Source of the DNA: an uncultured Alphaproteobacteria bacterium
Lineage (GTDB): Bacteria > Pseudomonadota > Alphaproteobacteria > HIMB59 > GCA-002718135
Assembly (NCBI GenBank): GCA_902580765.1
Contig: CACHLW010000011.1
Location: forward strand, 1-34,384
DNA length: 34,384 bases
Direction: 5' to 3'
Positions within the stretch are counted from its first letter, which is position 1; the number at the start of each line of letters is the position of its first letter. Under the pieces are notes generated by a model, which was not told the origin of the DNA, ran no database searches, and saw nothing but the letters and a program-made list of their open reading frames with translations. This document shows positions 1 to 8,406 of this stretch, piece after piece. A program made the translations under genes and the position numbers.

Positions 1-393
1 TAACAATTTATATAGAGGTATTAAAATTACTGCTCCTGAAAACATATTAATTGCTAGGAGAACGTATAAGCTCGTATTCTTAGCTGGAAATTTAAAACGT
101 GCGTATGCGTAAGCTGCAGGAATAACAAAGATAAGAGTTAGTATAGCAACGCAGGAAGCCAGAAAAAAACTATTAAAGATATATCTTCCAAGCATTGGTA
201 CTGTATTCCACATTTCTCGATAAGCCCAAAAAGATAAATCATCTGAATAAAATTGGTATGGTGAGCGAAATAAATGATCTAATGGACGAAGTGATGCATA
301 AAACATTTCAATAAAAGGCAAAAGAATAAAAGTCATGAAGACAAAGATGCCAAAATAGATCAATATTTTTTCAAAAGGATTATATTTATTCAT
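1..393 (-). CDS. Sugar ABC transporter permease, MalG type (3' end beyond window)
   Basis: Inner-membrane permease of a carbohydrate ABC importer. The frame opens with ATG at 393 and stays open to base 1, giving the first 131 residues. These read MNKYNPFEKILIYFGIFVFM and continue through a first membrane segment, a periplasmic stretch with SLRPLDHLF, and a second membrane segment ending GAVILIPLYKL, as is typical of MalG/UgpE-like proteins. The EAA loop would lie in the missing part. Its start codon lies inside the end of the upstream permease gene (8-base overlap), so the two subunits are probably translationally coupled and form a heterodimer. The solute-binding protein and ATPase are not visible and may lie to the left. 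The hexosaminidase upstream in the same operon suggests an amino-sugar oligosaccharide substrate, but this is inference. Confidence 0.85.
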   Translation of the reverse strand, partial: MNKYNPFEKILIYFGIFVFMTFILLPFIEMFYASLRPLDHLFRSPYQFYSDDLSFWAYREMWNTVPMLGRYIFNSFFLASCVAILTLIFVIPAAYAYARFKFPAKNTSLYVLLAINMFSGAVILIPLYKLL

Positions 394-1285
394 GAGAAAT
401 TTTCTTATTAATTCTAGCAAGTAAAGCTAAGTAAAATCCTGCAAATAACATTAGTAAAATCATTACGACTACGGCTCTAGCAGCACCTCTTCCAAATTTA
501 TAATTTCCTAATGCTTGTTTATAGGTGTCGATAATTAATGTAGTTGTAGAACCTCTTGGCCCACCTTCAGTCAATATCCAAATTATTTCAAATGAGTTGA
601 ATGTCCAAATAGCAGATAATAATGACATTGTAATAATTACTGGAGTGATTTGAGGTAATGTAATTTTAAAAAATCTATCCCATCTTGAAGCACCATCACA
701 ATAAGCAGCTTCATACAAATCTCTTGGTACACCCTGCATTGCAGCTAGAAAGAAAACGGTTACCATTGGTGTTCCAACCCAAACATCGGCAATGATTGTA
801 GAAATAAAGGCACTTTGTTTGTAAGCAAGAAATCCAAAAGGACCGTCCAAAATACCAGTTCGCATACCTACACCTGCGATAATTCCAAAATACCCGTTAT
901 ATAACCATAACCAGCCAAGCATACCAATTGCAATAGGAACTACCCATGGAGGCATTACAAGCACTCTGAAAATTGATCTTCCTTTTAAATTAGCATTAAG
1001 TAAAACAGCTCCAATTAAACCTATGATAAGTTTTAAAGAGACTGAAAAAAACATCCAAACAAATGTTCTGGTCACTATTCCATTAAATTTTTTACTAGAA
1101 AACATTTTTTGATAATTTTCTAAGCCAACATAATCTTCTCCTGCTAAACTAGAATTTGTAAAAGATAATCTAATTGTTTCTAATAATGGCCAAGCAACAA
1201 TAAGAATTATATAAATAGCAGCAGGAGCAATTAGTGCATATGCTATATATGTTTGGGCGGTATATGATTTTAATTTTTGGTTCAT
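386..1285 (-). CDS. Sugar ABC transporter permease, MalF/UgpA type
   Basis: Membrane subunit of a CUT1-family carbohydrate ABC importer, 299 residues, normal length for the family. The first membrane segment is at about 15-35. About five more follow, and the cytoplasmic EAA loop that contacts the ATPase is clear near residues 190-215 (YEAAYCDGASRWDRFF followed by KITLPQITP). It starts with ATG 5 bases after the stop of the Gfo/Idh/MocA gene and overlaps the next permease by 8 bases, so it belongs to the operon that begins with the GH20 hexosaminidase. Family assignment is firm. The substrate is not visible in the sequence; oligosaccharides containing N-acetylhexosamine are a reasonable guess from context. 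Confidence 0.9.
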   Translation of the reverse strand: MNQKLKSYTAQTYIAYALIAPAAIYIILIVAWPLLETIRLSFTNSSLAGEDYVGLENYQKMFSSKKFNGIVTRTFVWMFFSVSLKLIIGLIGAVLLNANLKGRSIFRVLVMPPWVVPIAIGMLGWLWLYNGYFGIIAGVGMRTGILDGPFGFLAYKQSAFISTIIADVWVGTPMVTVFFLAAMQGVPRDLYEAAYCDGASRWDRFFKITLPQITPVIITMSLLSAIWTFNSFEIIWILTEGGPRGSTTTLIIDTYKQALGNYKFGRGAARAVVVMILLMLFAGFYLALLARINKKISHE

Positions 1286-1290
1286 AATTA

Positions 1291-2436
1291 CTAATTTAAT
1301 AGGGAGTCGAACTTATCCCAAGTGCTTGTTAAGTCAATTACTTTACCAGTATTTCTAGCTTCGTCAATTTTCATAGCAACAATTCCTGCCTCCATACATT
1401 CTATTACACCAACTGGTAATTCTTTATTATTTTTTAATAAATAATTGTTAATGTCTTGAGCCATCATACTATCTGCGCCATAATGACCTTTAATTTCTTT
1501 TCCAAAAGCTGCGCCATAATCTTCGTCAATAAGTACATTATTATTTTCATCATGAGCTTTCATAAATCCTTTAACAAAATCTCCCTCAATCATTCCTGCA
1601 GATCCTATGACTGCAAATCTTCTAAATTCGTCAGGAACTTTCATATTAGTATGAAAAGATAGTACTGCTTTATTTGCATATTCTATTATTGCTACTTGAT
1701 GATCGACAATATCAGCATCACTATCAAAAACATTTGATTTTGACTCCCAACCTTTTAACCTGTCTTTTGTATATTGTTCATGAGAACCCTCTGGAAGATT
1801 TTCGGGTATAAATGATCTTCTTGAACCAAAACTAGCAACTTTAATAGGTCTGCTCTTCGTAATCATTGAATAAAAGTCAATGTCATGACAACATTTTTCC
1901 AGCATAAAGCCTCCAGAATATTTTTGTTTTCTTCTCCAGTTTCTCATAAAAAAAGCACCGTGCGAAGGTACGATATGTTCTGAAGCTTCAATCGATATTA
2001 TATTTCCAATAGCATTTTGATTTAATAATTTTCTCACAGATCTTGCTTGCTGTGAATATCTTAAAACTAAGCCAACAATAATTCTTTCTTTGCCATATTC
2101 TTTTATTAATTTTGCTAACTCAAAAGTTTCTTGTTCGCTTATTACTATAGGTTTCTCAGCAAATATTTGTAATCCTGCTTTTAATCCAAGCTTAATATGA
2201 TCTAAATGTAAATGATTGGGGGACCCAATCATTAACATATCTAGTTTCTCTCGATCCAACATTTCGTTTAAACTTGAATATGATTTATTTGGAAAAAAAT
2301 TATTTTTCTCAGCAAAATCTTTACCTATTGGCTGAGGATCTACATAAGCAACCATTTCAAAATTTGGATTAACTTTTGAAAATTCATTATAAACACCTGC
2401 TGTCCTACTCCCAAAACCGACTGCGCCTATTTTCAT
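1291..2436 (-). CDS. Gfo/Idh/MocA family oxidoreductase (possibly NAD-dependent glycosidase)
   Basis: NAD(P)-dependent enzyme of the Gfo/Idh/MocA fold, 381 residues. The N-terminal Rossmann motif is GAVGFGSR (4-11), the active-site Lys is in AEKP (Lys95), and a conserved GGFMLEKCCHDID segment (175-187) carries the usual catalytic His (His184). The longer form with HGAFFMRNWRR (159-169) before that segment differs from classical inositol or glucose-fructose enzymes. The gene lies between a GH20 hexosaminidase (17 bases or so upstream) and two sugar permeases. Some members of this fold (GH109 and relatives) are glycosidases that use bound NAD to cleave N-acetylgalactosaminides or other sugars. 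That is an option here given the neighbours, but a plain sugar dehydrogenase is equally possible. Confidence 0.8.
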   Translation of the reverse strand: MKIGAVGFGSRTAGVYNEFSKVNPNFEMVAYVDPQPIGKDFAEKNNFFPNKSYSSLNEMLDREKLDMLMIGSPNHLHLDHIKLGLKAGLQIFAEKPIVISEQETFELAKLIKEYGKERIIVGLVLRYSQQARSVRKLLNQNAIGNIISIEASEHIVPSHGAFFMRNWRRKQKYSGGFMLEKCCHDIDFYSMITKSRPIKVASFGSRRSFIPENLPEGSHEQYTKDRLKGWESKSNVFDSDADIVDHQVAIIEYANKAVLSFHTNMKVPDEFRRFAVIGSAGMIEGDFVKGFMKAHDENNNVLIDEDYGAAFGKEIKGHYGADSMMAQDINNYLLKNNKELPVGVIECMEAGIVAMKIDEARNTGKVIDLTSTWDKFDSLLN

Positions 2437-2454
2437 ATTTATTTTACTTTAACA

Positions 2455-4317
2455 TTAAAAATTGTGATATCGCCAGCCTAATTTTTTTAAAAAATCCATA
2501 GAATGTAGAAGTGCTGAACGAAATTCTATCCATTTTCTTGAAATTTTTCCTTTCCATGCAACTTCTGATAAAGTTGCTAATCTTGGGTTGATCATTTGAT
2601 CAAAAAATTTTTTATCTGTAATTGTCTCTGACCACAGTTGACCTTGTAACCCTTTTATCAATTCTGATTTATTTAAATCTTTTATTGGGTCCCATTCATA
2701 AATATCTTTTACTTCTATAGTTGCAGCCCAACAAATACCTCTTTCTTCAGTTGAATTATTATAAGCCATATCAAAATATGTTTTTTGACCGGGACAAAGT
2801 ATTGTTTCAAATCCCTTATTTGTAGTTTCTTTTGCAACATCTGAATGCTCCCATGAAAAGATCAAACATGATTTATCAATTTTTCCAGCACTTCCACCCA
2901 CACCATGATCGATATGAGGAGAAACTGCCGCCTCATTCCATGCAGCTGTTCTTTTATTTTTTGATTTTAGAAAATCTATTAAAAAATTCATATAGTAATC
3001 TTGATATTCCTCTTGTGATTTAATATTATTTTTTTTCATAAACTCGATAATTGCTGGAGAACCTTCCCAGGCATTACTTGGTCTTTCATCAACGCCAACA
3101 TGAATTACATCATATGAGAAAATATCACTTACTTCATTCAACATATCTTTTAAAAAAGTTATAGTTTTTTCTAAGGAAGGATTTATTGTATTATTCTTAT
3201 ACGAACCAACATCTTCACTAACTATATTTGAAGACTGTTCTCTAAGTTCTGGCATAATTTCTAGTAATGCCCAAGAATGTGCTGGTAAATCAATTTCAGG
3301 CATAATTTCGATATTTAATTTTTTTGCATATATAATTAAATCTTTGATATCTTCCTGTGAGTAATATCCGCCGTATTTATCATAACCACTTCCGTACAAT
3401 GGTGGTATTTTAAAATTATATCCTCTGTATCCCCCATTTAATGCTAGATCTGGATATTTTCTAATTTCAATTCTCCACGCTTCGTTATCTGTTAAATGCC
3501 AATGAAATCTATTAAGCTTAAATAATGCCATGTAATTAAATAAACGTTTGATTTCATTAATAGTATAGAATTGTCTTGCACAATCGAGATGCATTCCTCT
3601 CCATTGATATTTTGGATTATCGTGAATTGTACAAATTGGAAGCTTTGTTTGATAGAAATCAATTAAATGAACTAAAGATATAAGACCATATAGCTTTCCA
3701 CCATAAGTATTGTATTTAATCTCAATATTATCTTTTGTAATCTGCATAAAATATTGATCGTTTAATAACTGATCATCTTTTTTAAAAAAAATTGGAAATC
3801 CTTTTTCAGAAGTAAAATTAATATCCAATTTGTAAATAATATTTTGCAAATTAGAAATAATTTCAATTTCCGTATTTAGATTAAAAGTTTTATTTTCAAT
3901 ATTTACAAATTCATTTTGTAAATAAATTTTTTCTGGCTCAGGAATAATAGGTATAAAATTTTTTGTTTTTAAATCTTCATAAGTTTTCTTTTTAATTGGT
4001 TTTTCAAATATCAAATCTGAAACATTTATATTTAATTTACTATTGTTTAATGTATCAATAATGAAAATACCTTCCGGACCACACGAAAGGTTGAAGTTAC
4101 CAATTTTAGGAATTTGTAAATCTAATAAAATTGTATTTTTTTTTATAGATAACTCGTAATAACGTCCAATTTGCTTTGTTATTTCACCTCCTGATATAGA
4201 TTTTATTGAATAAACTAATGAGAAACACAGTTTCAAATTTGAAACTACTAATTTATCATCAAGAATAATTTTTAATTTATTTTCATTTGTAAAAGATATA
4301 TTAATTTGATTAGTCAT
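2455..4317 (-). CDS. Beta-N-acetylhexosaminidase, GH20, intracellular
   Basis: Glycoside hydrolase that removes terminal beta-linked GlcNAc or GalNAc using the substrate acetamido group. The GH20 barrel begins at about residue 237 (WRGMHLD 239-245). It continues with HWHLTDNEAWRIE (272-284), MPEIDLPAHS (339-348) and the catalytic Asp-Glu pair in HVGVDE (Asp410, Glu411). Most GH20 proteins have HxGGDE, so Val replaces the second Gly. Residues 1-235 are the usual non-catalytic N-terminal part. At 620 residues the length is normal. There is no signal peptide, so the enzyme should be cytoplasmic and act on imported oligosaccharides. It is the first gene of the minus-strand sugar operon. Its ATG is 13 bases from the divergent galactokinase ATG, so its promoter must overlap galK coding sequence. 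Confidence 0.92.
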   Translation of the reverse strand: MTNQINISFTNENKLKIILDDKLVVSNLKLCFSLVYSIKSISGGEITKQIGRYYELSIKKNTILLDLQIPKIGNFNLSCGPEGIFIIDTLNNSKLNINVSDLIFEKPIKKKTYEDLKTKNFIPIIPEPEKIYLQNEFVNIENKTFNLNTEIEIISNLQNIIYKLDINFTSEKGFPIFFKKDDQLLNDQYFMQITKDNIEIKYNTYGGKLYGLISLVHLIDFYQTKLPICTIHDNPKYQWRGMHLDCARQFYTINEIKRLFNYMALFKLNRFHWHLTDNEAWRIEIRKYPDLALNGGYRGYNFKIPPLYGSGYDKYGGYYSQEDIKDLIIYAKKLNIEIMPEIDLPAHSWALLEIMPELREQSSNIVSEDVGSYKNNTINPSLEKTITFLKDMLNEVSDIFSYDVIHVGVDERPSNAWEGSPAIIEFMKKNNIKSQEEYQDYYMNFLIDFLKSKNKRTAAWNEAAVSPHIDHGVGGSAGKIDKSCLIFSWEHSDVAKETTNKGFETILCPGQKTYFDMAYNNSTEERGICWAATIEVKDIYEWDPIKDLNKSELIKGLQGQLWSETITDKKFFDQMINPRLATLSEVAWKGKISRKWIEFRSALLHSMDFLKKLGWRYHNF

Positions 4318-4330
4318 AACTAGTAATTAT

Positions 4331-5398
4331 ATGAGTTTTAAAGATATATTTAATATAGACGCAGAAGTAAAGGAAAGTGCTCATGCAAGAGTAAATTTAA
4401 TTGGTGAACATACCGATTATACTGGTGGATATGTCATGCCTACACTTTTATCTTTTAAAAATACCATTGAGATATCTCAAAATAATTCAAATGAATTCAC
4501 AGTTTATTCTCAACATTTTAAAGAAAAAAAAACATTCAATGATTTCAAAAAATCAATAAACAATGAGTGGGTTGATTATATAAAAGGTTGTTTGCATATT
4601 TTTTTTGATGAAAATAAGATTTCATCTAGATTTTTAAACATTTTTATTTCATCTGATATACCTTTAGAAAGAGGTATTTCATCATCTTCAGCATTGTGTG
4701 TTGCTACACTAAAAGCACTTAATACTTTTTTTGAAACAAAAATCAAAGATCCAGAAATTGCAAAATTAGCAAAGAAAGTAGAATTCAACTATATAGGTGT
4801 TTCTGGTGGAATAATGGATCAAATGGTCTCTTCTATTGGTATTCATGGCAAAGCATTTTTTATGAATTGTAAGAATTTAGAATACGAACTTATTAATTTT
4901 CCAGAAAATTGGAAATTTTGTTTGATTGACTCTGAAGTACAACGCAATTTAAGAGATAGCTCTTATAATGAAAGATTTGCTGAACTCCAAGAGGCTGAAA
5001 AAAAACTTGGTGTAGAATATTTAGGTGAAGTTAAAAAAGAAAATTTTCAAACAAATAAATTTGACAATAATACTATAGCAAAAAGAGCAAAGCATGTAGT
5101 TTTTGAAAATGATAGAGTGATTAATGCGAAAAAAAATTTAATAGAAAATAATATTCAGGAGTTTGGAAAATTAATGAATGAAAGTCACGTATCATATTCT
5201 AAAGATTTTGAAGCATCTACTTTAGATGTTGATTTAATTGTTCAGAGATCGGTTGAATGTGGTGCTCTAGGCGCCAGATTGACTGGTGGTGGATTTGGTG
5301 GTTTTACAGTTTCATTAATTGAAAGAAATAATTATAGTAATTGGTATAGTAAAATATTAAATTTTTATCCTGCTGAAAAGATCTTCGAAGTCAATTAG
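4331..5398 (+). CDS. galK: Galactokinase (GHMP kinase family)
   Basis: Phosphorylates galactose (or possibly N-acetylgalactosamine) with ATP. The galactokinase signature RVNLIGEHTDY is at residues 20-30. The GHMP phosphate-binding loop ERGISSSSAL is at about 113-122, the catalytic Asp is in GIMDQ (Asp163), and the third motif ARLTGGGFGG lies near the C-terminus. At 355 residues it is slightly shorter than E. coli GalK. The chosen ATG leaves the usual short lead before the signature. It stands alone on the plus strand, divergent from the GH20 gene by 13 bases, and its stop codon overlaps that of the next minus-strand gene by 4 bases (TTAG). No galT or galE is in the window, so the fate of the sugar phosphate is unknown. 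A GalNAc-kinase role would suit the hexosaminidase neighbour but cannot be read from sequence. Confidence 0.88.
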   Translation: MSFKDIFNIDAEVKESAHARVNLIGEHTDYTGGYVMPTLLSFKNTIEISQNNSNEFTVYSQHFKEKKTFNDFKKSINNEWVDYIKGCLHIFFDENKISSRFLNIFISSDIPLERGISSSSALCVATLKALNTFFETKIKDPEIAKLAKKVEFNYIGVSGGIMDQMVSSIGIHGKAFFMNCKNLEYELINFPENWKFCLIDSEVQRNLRDSSYNERFAELQEAEKKLGVEYLGEVKKENFQTNKFDNNTIAKRAKHVVFENDRVINAKKNLIENNIQEFGKLMNESHVSYSKDFEASTLDVDLIVQRSVECGALGARLTGGGFGGFTVSLIERNNYSNWYSKILNFYPAEKIFEVN

Positions 5399-6471
5399 GG
5401 TTTTAGTAACCTTCTAAGCTTACCCTCAGTGACATCATGATCAATATAACATCCTTGTAGATGTCTAAAACCAGTATTTGGATCAAATTTAGTTCTTCCA
5501 TGTAATAATCTCAGGTTATCAAACATTGCAATCATTCCTCTAGATAATCTAAATTTAATTTTGAAATCATCAGAGTTACAAAGTTTGAACATATATTTTC
5601 TAGCATTATAAAAGAGATCAAGATTGTTTTCCTCTAATAATGGAACATAATCAAGTCTTCCACTAAATCGTATTTGTCTAAAGTTATTATTATGGTCTAG
5701 CTCAATTAATTTTGCTTCATCGACTAAAATAGTATCAATATCTGTAAATTTAAAAGTAACATTAGTTTCAGTTAATACTTTATAAAATTCAGGTTGGTTA
5801 TGTTTTAAAAAATTTGCAACACTAAAACCATCAACTAAACTTGAGTCTCCTCCTGTAGATTCATTAGCAATACAATGAAGTAATTGAATTCCAGGAACAG
5901 GCTTTCTATATGGGTTATCAGAATGCGAAGTTAACTCTAATGCAGTATAGGCAAGGTCATTTGGATTTGGTTTTGAGACAACGTTAAATAATTTTCCAAA
6001 ATTTGTTGCTCGAACTGGGCCTAATTTTTCAGCAAAATTTATAACTTCATCTTCTTCTGCTTTTGTATTTTCAATTATTACATAACCATATTGATAAAAT
6101 ACTTTAAGCATATTGATAAGTTCCTTTTTATTCTCAAAGATTTTATTATTATCAAAAATTTCCAAATTTTGTTCACTGACATTCCATATTTTTTTTTCAG
6201 GTATGACATCAATATTATTGATTTCATTATAAAGATCATCAATATTAAAAGATCCTTTTGCTCCATCACTAAATTCAACATTTAATATATTTTCGTTAAC
6301 ATTATGAGAATTTATAAATAGATTATCATCTAAAAGGCTTGGTTCATATAAACGTTGTAAATTATTTTGGTCTACAAATTCACTCCCATTTAATCTTTCA
6401 CGAAGCCAAATGCTATGAAGTTTAAACTCTGATAATTTTCCTTCATTAATAGAAATTATTTTTTTTCCCAT
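5395..6471 (-). CDS. TauD/TfdA-family 2-oxoglutarate dioxygenase, gamma-butyrobetaine hydroxylase-like
   Basis: Fe(II)/2-oxoglutarate-dependent oxygenase, 358 residues. It has the two-domain layout of gamma-butyrobetaine and trimethyllysine dioxygenases: a small N-terminal domain opening with HSIWLRERLNGSEFVD (19-34) and a jelly-roll catalytic domain. Iron ligands are visible as HSD (His183, Asp185) and LLHGR (His324), with the 2-oxoglutarate-binding Arg at 336 in FRHLQGCYIDHD. The Cys residues that bind zinc in the N-terminal domain of mammalian BBOX1 are absent. The substrate could be a betaine or another small acid. The gene has its own 86-base upstream gap with TATAAT-like sequences, so it may be transcribed apart from the SDR gene behind it. 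The 4-base stop overlap with galK is convergent. Confidence 0.82.
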   Translation of the reverse strand: MGKKIISINEGKLSEFKLHSIWLRERLNGSEFVDQNNLQRLYEPSLLDDNLFINSHNVNENILNVEFSDGAKGSFNIDDLYNEINNIDVIPEKKIWNVSEQNLEIFDNNKIFENKKELINMLKVFYQYGYVIIENTKAEEDEVINFAEKLGPVRATNFGKLFNVVSKPNPNDLAYTALELTSHSDNPYRKPVPGIQLLHCIANESTGGDSSLVDGFSVANFLKHNQPEFYKVLTETNVTFKFTDIDTILVDEAKLIELDHNNNFRQIRFSGRLDYVPLLEENNLDLFYNARKYMFKLCNSDDFKIKFRLSRGMIAMFDNLRLLHGRTKFDPNTGFRHLQGCYIDHDVTEGKLRRLLKP

Positions 6472-6506
6472 TTTTAGTTTATTAATTAATATTTAAATTT
6501 GTGTAA

Positions 6507-6519
6507 ATTATAAATTATA
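6507..6519 (-). promoter_or_regulatory. Candidate -10 elements upstream of the dioxygenase gene
   Basis: Read on the minus strand, two perfect TATAAT hexamers lie one base apart (6519-6514 and 6512-6507), 36-43 bases before the dioxygenase ATG. No convincing -35 hexamer is present at the expected distance. In DNA this AT-rich the match could be chance, so this is only a candidate. The gap 6472-6557 shows no clear terminator hairpin after the upstream SDR gene. Confidence 0.25.
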
Positions 6520-6557
6520 GTTAAAAATTAAAAAATGGTTGAGAAATAAGTGATTAA

Positions 6558-7388
6558 TTATTCTCCTAGTAGAGAATCATCCAAAACTCTAGTTTCATAT
6601 GCTGAGTAAGAGTGCCAGCCATGTACTGTTTGATCAAAATCAATTACACTACCTGTCATTAATCCAGATTCTTCTGAGCACATAAAAGCTAATCCCTTTG
6701 CTACATCGATAGGCTTAATCAATCTGTTAAAAGGAACTTTTTTTTCTTCATCTTGCAACCAATTAGGATTTTTTTTATGAACTCTTGTTTGAATATCATG
6801 TTCAGCAGGAGTGTCTGTCCATCCAATATTTAAGGCATTTACTCTTATTTGATAACTAGCGACAGAATTTGCAATATTTTTTGTCATTGTAGCTAAAGCA
6901 GCTTTTGAACCACTATAAGCAACAATAAATGGCATACCACTATACATTGCCATAGATAATACATTTGCAATTGTTCCTTTGTTCTTATCTCTAATCATTA
7001 TTTTAATTGTCTCTTGCATTAATATGAAAGGTGCACGGGTATTAATATTATAATTATTTTCATAATTTTCTAGAGTAGCACTTAGAATTGTTCCTCTTTC
7101 TGTGTATCCTGCAACATTAATTAAAGAATTTATTGTTCCAAATTTTTTATCAGTCTCTAAAACAATTTTTTTGCAATCATCAACATTTTTAAGGTCTGCT
7201 TTTATATACAAGCACTCAGTGCCTAATTTTTCAATCTGATTTTTAACTTCAAGACCTTTATTTTCTTGTCTCCCACAAATTGTAATTGCTTTAGCACCTC
7301 TGCTAGCTAATAATCTCGCTGTTTCAGCACCACTACCTTGTGTACTACCTGTAACTATAATGACCTTATCTTTAAATTGTTCATTCAT
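6558..7388 (-). CDS. SDR family NAD(P)-dependent oxidoreductase
   Basis: Short-chain dehydrogenase/reductase, 276 residues. The cofactor loop is TGSTQGSG (13-20). NVAG (91-94) replaces the usual NNAG, the catalytic Ser is near 145 (NVLSMAM) and the Tyr-Lys pair is in YSGSKAAL (Tyr158, Lys162). Arg40 after the second strand (ICGR) suggests NADP preference, though this is only a rule of thumb. The substrate is unknown. It is the last gene of a minus-strand run that starts with the sugar 1-dehydrogenase at 10364 and includes two Gfo/Idh/MocA enzymes, so a sugar or polyol intermediate (keto-sugar or ketoacid) is the likely substrate. It lies 15 bases after the IolG-like gene. Confidence 0.82.
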   Translation of the reverse strand: MNEQFKDKVIIVTGSTQGSGAETARLLASRGAKAITICGRQENKGLEVKNQIEKLGTECLYIKADLKNVDDCKKIVLETDKKFGTINSLINVAGYTERGTILSATLENYENNYNINTRAPFILMQETIKIMIRDKNKGTIANVLSMAMYSGMPFIVAYSGSKAALATMTKNIANSVASYQIRVNALNIGWTDTPAEHDIQTRVHKKNPNWLQDEEKKVPFNRLIKPIDVAKGLAFMCSEESGLMTGSVIDFDQTVHGWHSYSAYETRVLDDSLLGE

Positions 7389-7403
7389 AGAATTTATCTA
7401 TAA

Positions 7404-8405
7404 CTAAAATTTTGGTTTTACAACTTTATTTAATTTTGCTGATTTAGTAGCTGAATTAGCAAGAATTAGAGCATTCTTTCCATCCTCAAAAGTGACTGAT
7501 ATATTTTTTTTATTTTTTATTGATTTAATAAATTGATCTAATTGTATTTGATAAGCATCTTTGTATCTTTCAATAAAAAAATTTTTAATAGGTTTTTTTG
7601 CAAATGATAAATTTTGATTATAGTAATTGATATCATTATTTGGAACATTATCAGAAATTAACATTCCATTACTTCCAAATACTTCGAGTCTTTGATCATA
7701 ACCATAGACGGCTCTTCTTGAATTATTTATATGAACTAAAACACCTTTTTTTGATTTCATAAAACACATAGTTGTGTCATAATCATTGGTAACCTTAAAA
7801 TCATTTGAGACATTTACAGAACCTTGTGCAAAAACTTCTACAATTGGATCATTATAAAGAATAAATCGTGCCAAATCAAAATCATGAATTGAACAATCTC
7901 TAAAAATTCCACCCGATTGTTTTAAATAATCAATACCAGGTGGAGAAGGATCTCTACTTGTGATTACAATCATTTCAATTTTACCAATCTTTCCTGATAG
8001 AACCTCACTTTGTACTTTATTATGATTAGGATCAAATCTACGATTAAAACCAATTTGTATAGTTGGTTTATATTTTTTAATTTTTTGCCAGCATTTATTT
8101 ACTTTATTTATATCTAAATCAATTGGCTTTTCACATAATATAGCTTTATTACATTCTGCTCCTAGAGAAATATAATCTGTATGAGTCGGTGTGGCAGAAG
8201 CAATTAAAATAGCATTTATTTGATCTGAAGAAATTGCTTCCTTTGCAGTCTTTGCAATTTCACAACTATATTTTTTTGCAATTTTTTTAGCAGAGCTTGT
8301 ATCAATGTCATAAACATATTTGAGGCTCGCTTCTGGATGATCATTTATGATTGACGCATGTAATTTCCCAATTCTTCCTGTTCCTAATAAGGTAAAATTA
8401 ATCAT
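7404..8405 (-). CDS. iolG: Inositol 2-dehydrogenase-like Gfo/Idh/MocA enzyme
   Basis: NAD-dependent enzyme that oxidises a ring hydroxyl of myo-inositol or a related polyol or sugar. Visible features are the Rossmann loop LLGTGRIGKLH (6-16), Lys93 in CEKP, the segment GFNRRFDPNH (119-128), and GGIFRDCSIHDFDLARF (165-181) with the catalytic Asp170 and His174. This last block is characteristic of bacterial IolG. At 333 residues the length is normal. No iolB, iolC, iolD or iolE is in the window, so a full inositol pathway is not shown here and other polyols are possible. It is separated by a single base from the upstream Gfo/Idh/MocA gene and is clearly in the same operon. Confidence 0.8.
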   Translation of the reverse strand: MINFTLLGTGRIGKLHASIINDHPEASLKYVYDIDTSSAKKIAKKYSCEIAKTAKEAISSDQINAILIASATPTHTDYISLGAECNKAILCEKPIDLDINKVNKCWQKIKKYKPTIQIGFNRRFDPNHNKVQSEVLSGKIGKIEMIVITSRDPSPPGIDYLKQSGGIFRDCSIHDFDLARFILYNDPIVEVFAQGSVNVSNDFKVTNDYDTTMCFMKSKKGVLVHINNSRRAVYGYDQRLEVFGSNGMLISDNVPNNDINYYNQNLSFAKKPIKNFFIERYKDAYQIQLDQFIKSIKNKKNISVTFEDGKNALILANSATKSAKLNKVVKPKF

Positions 8406-8406
8406 T

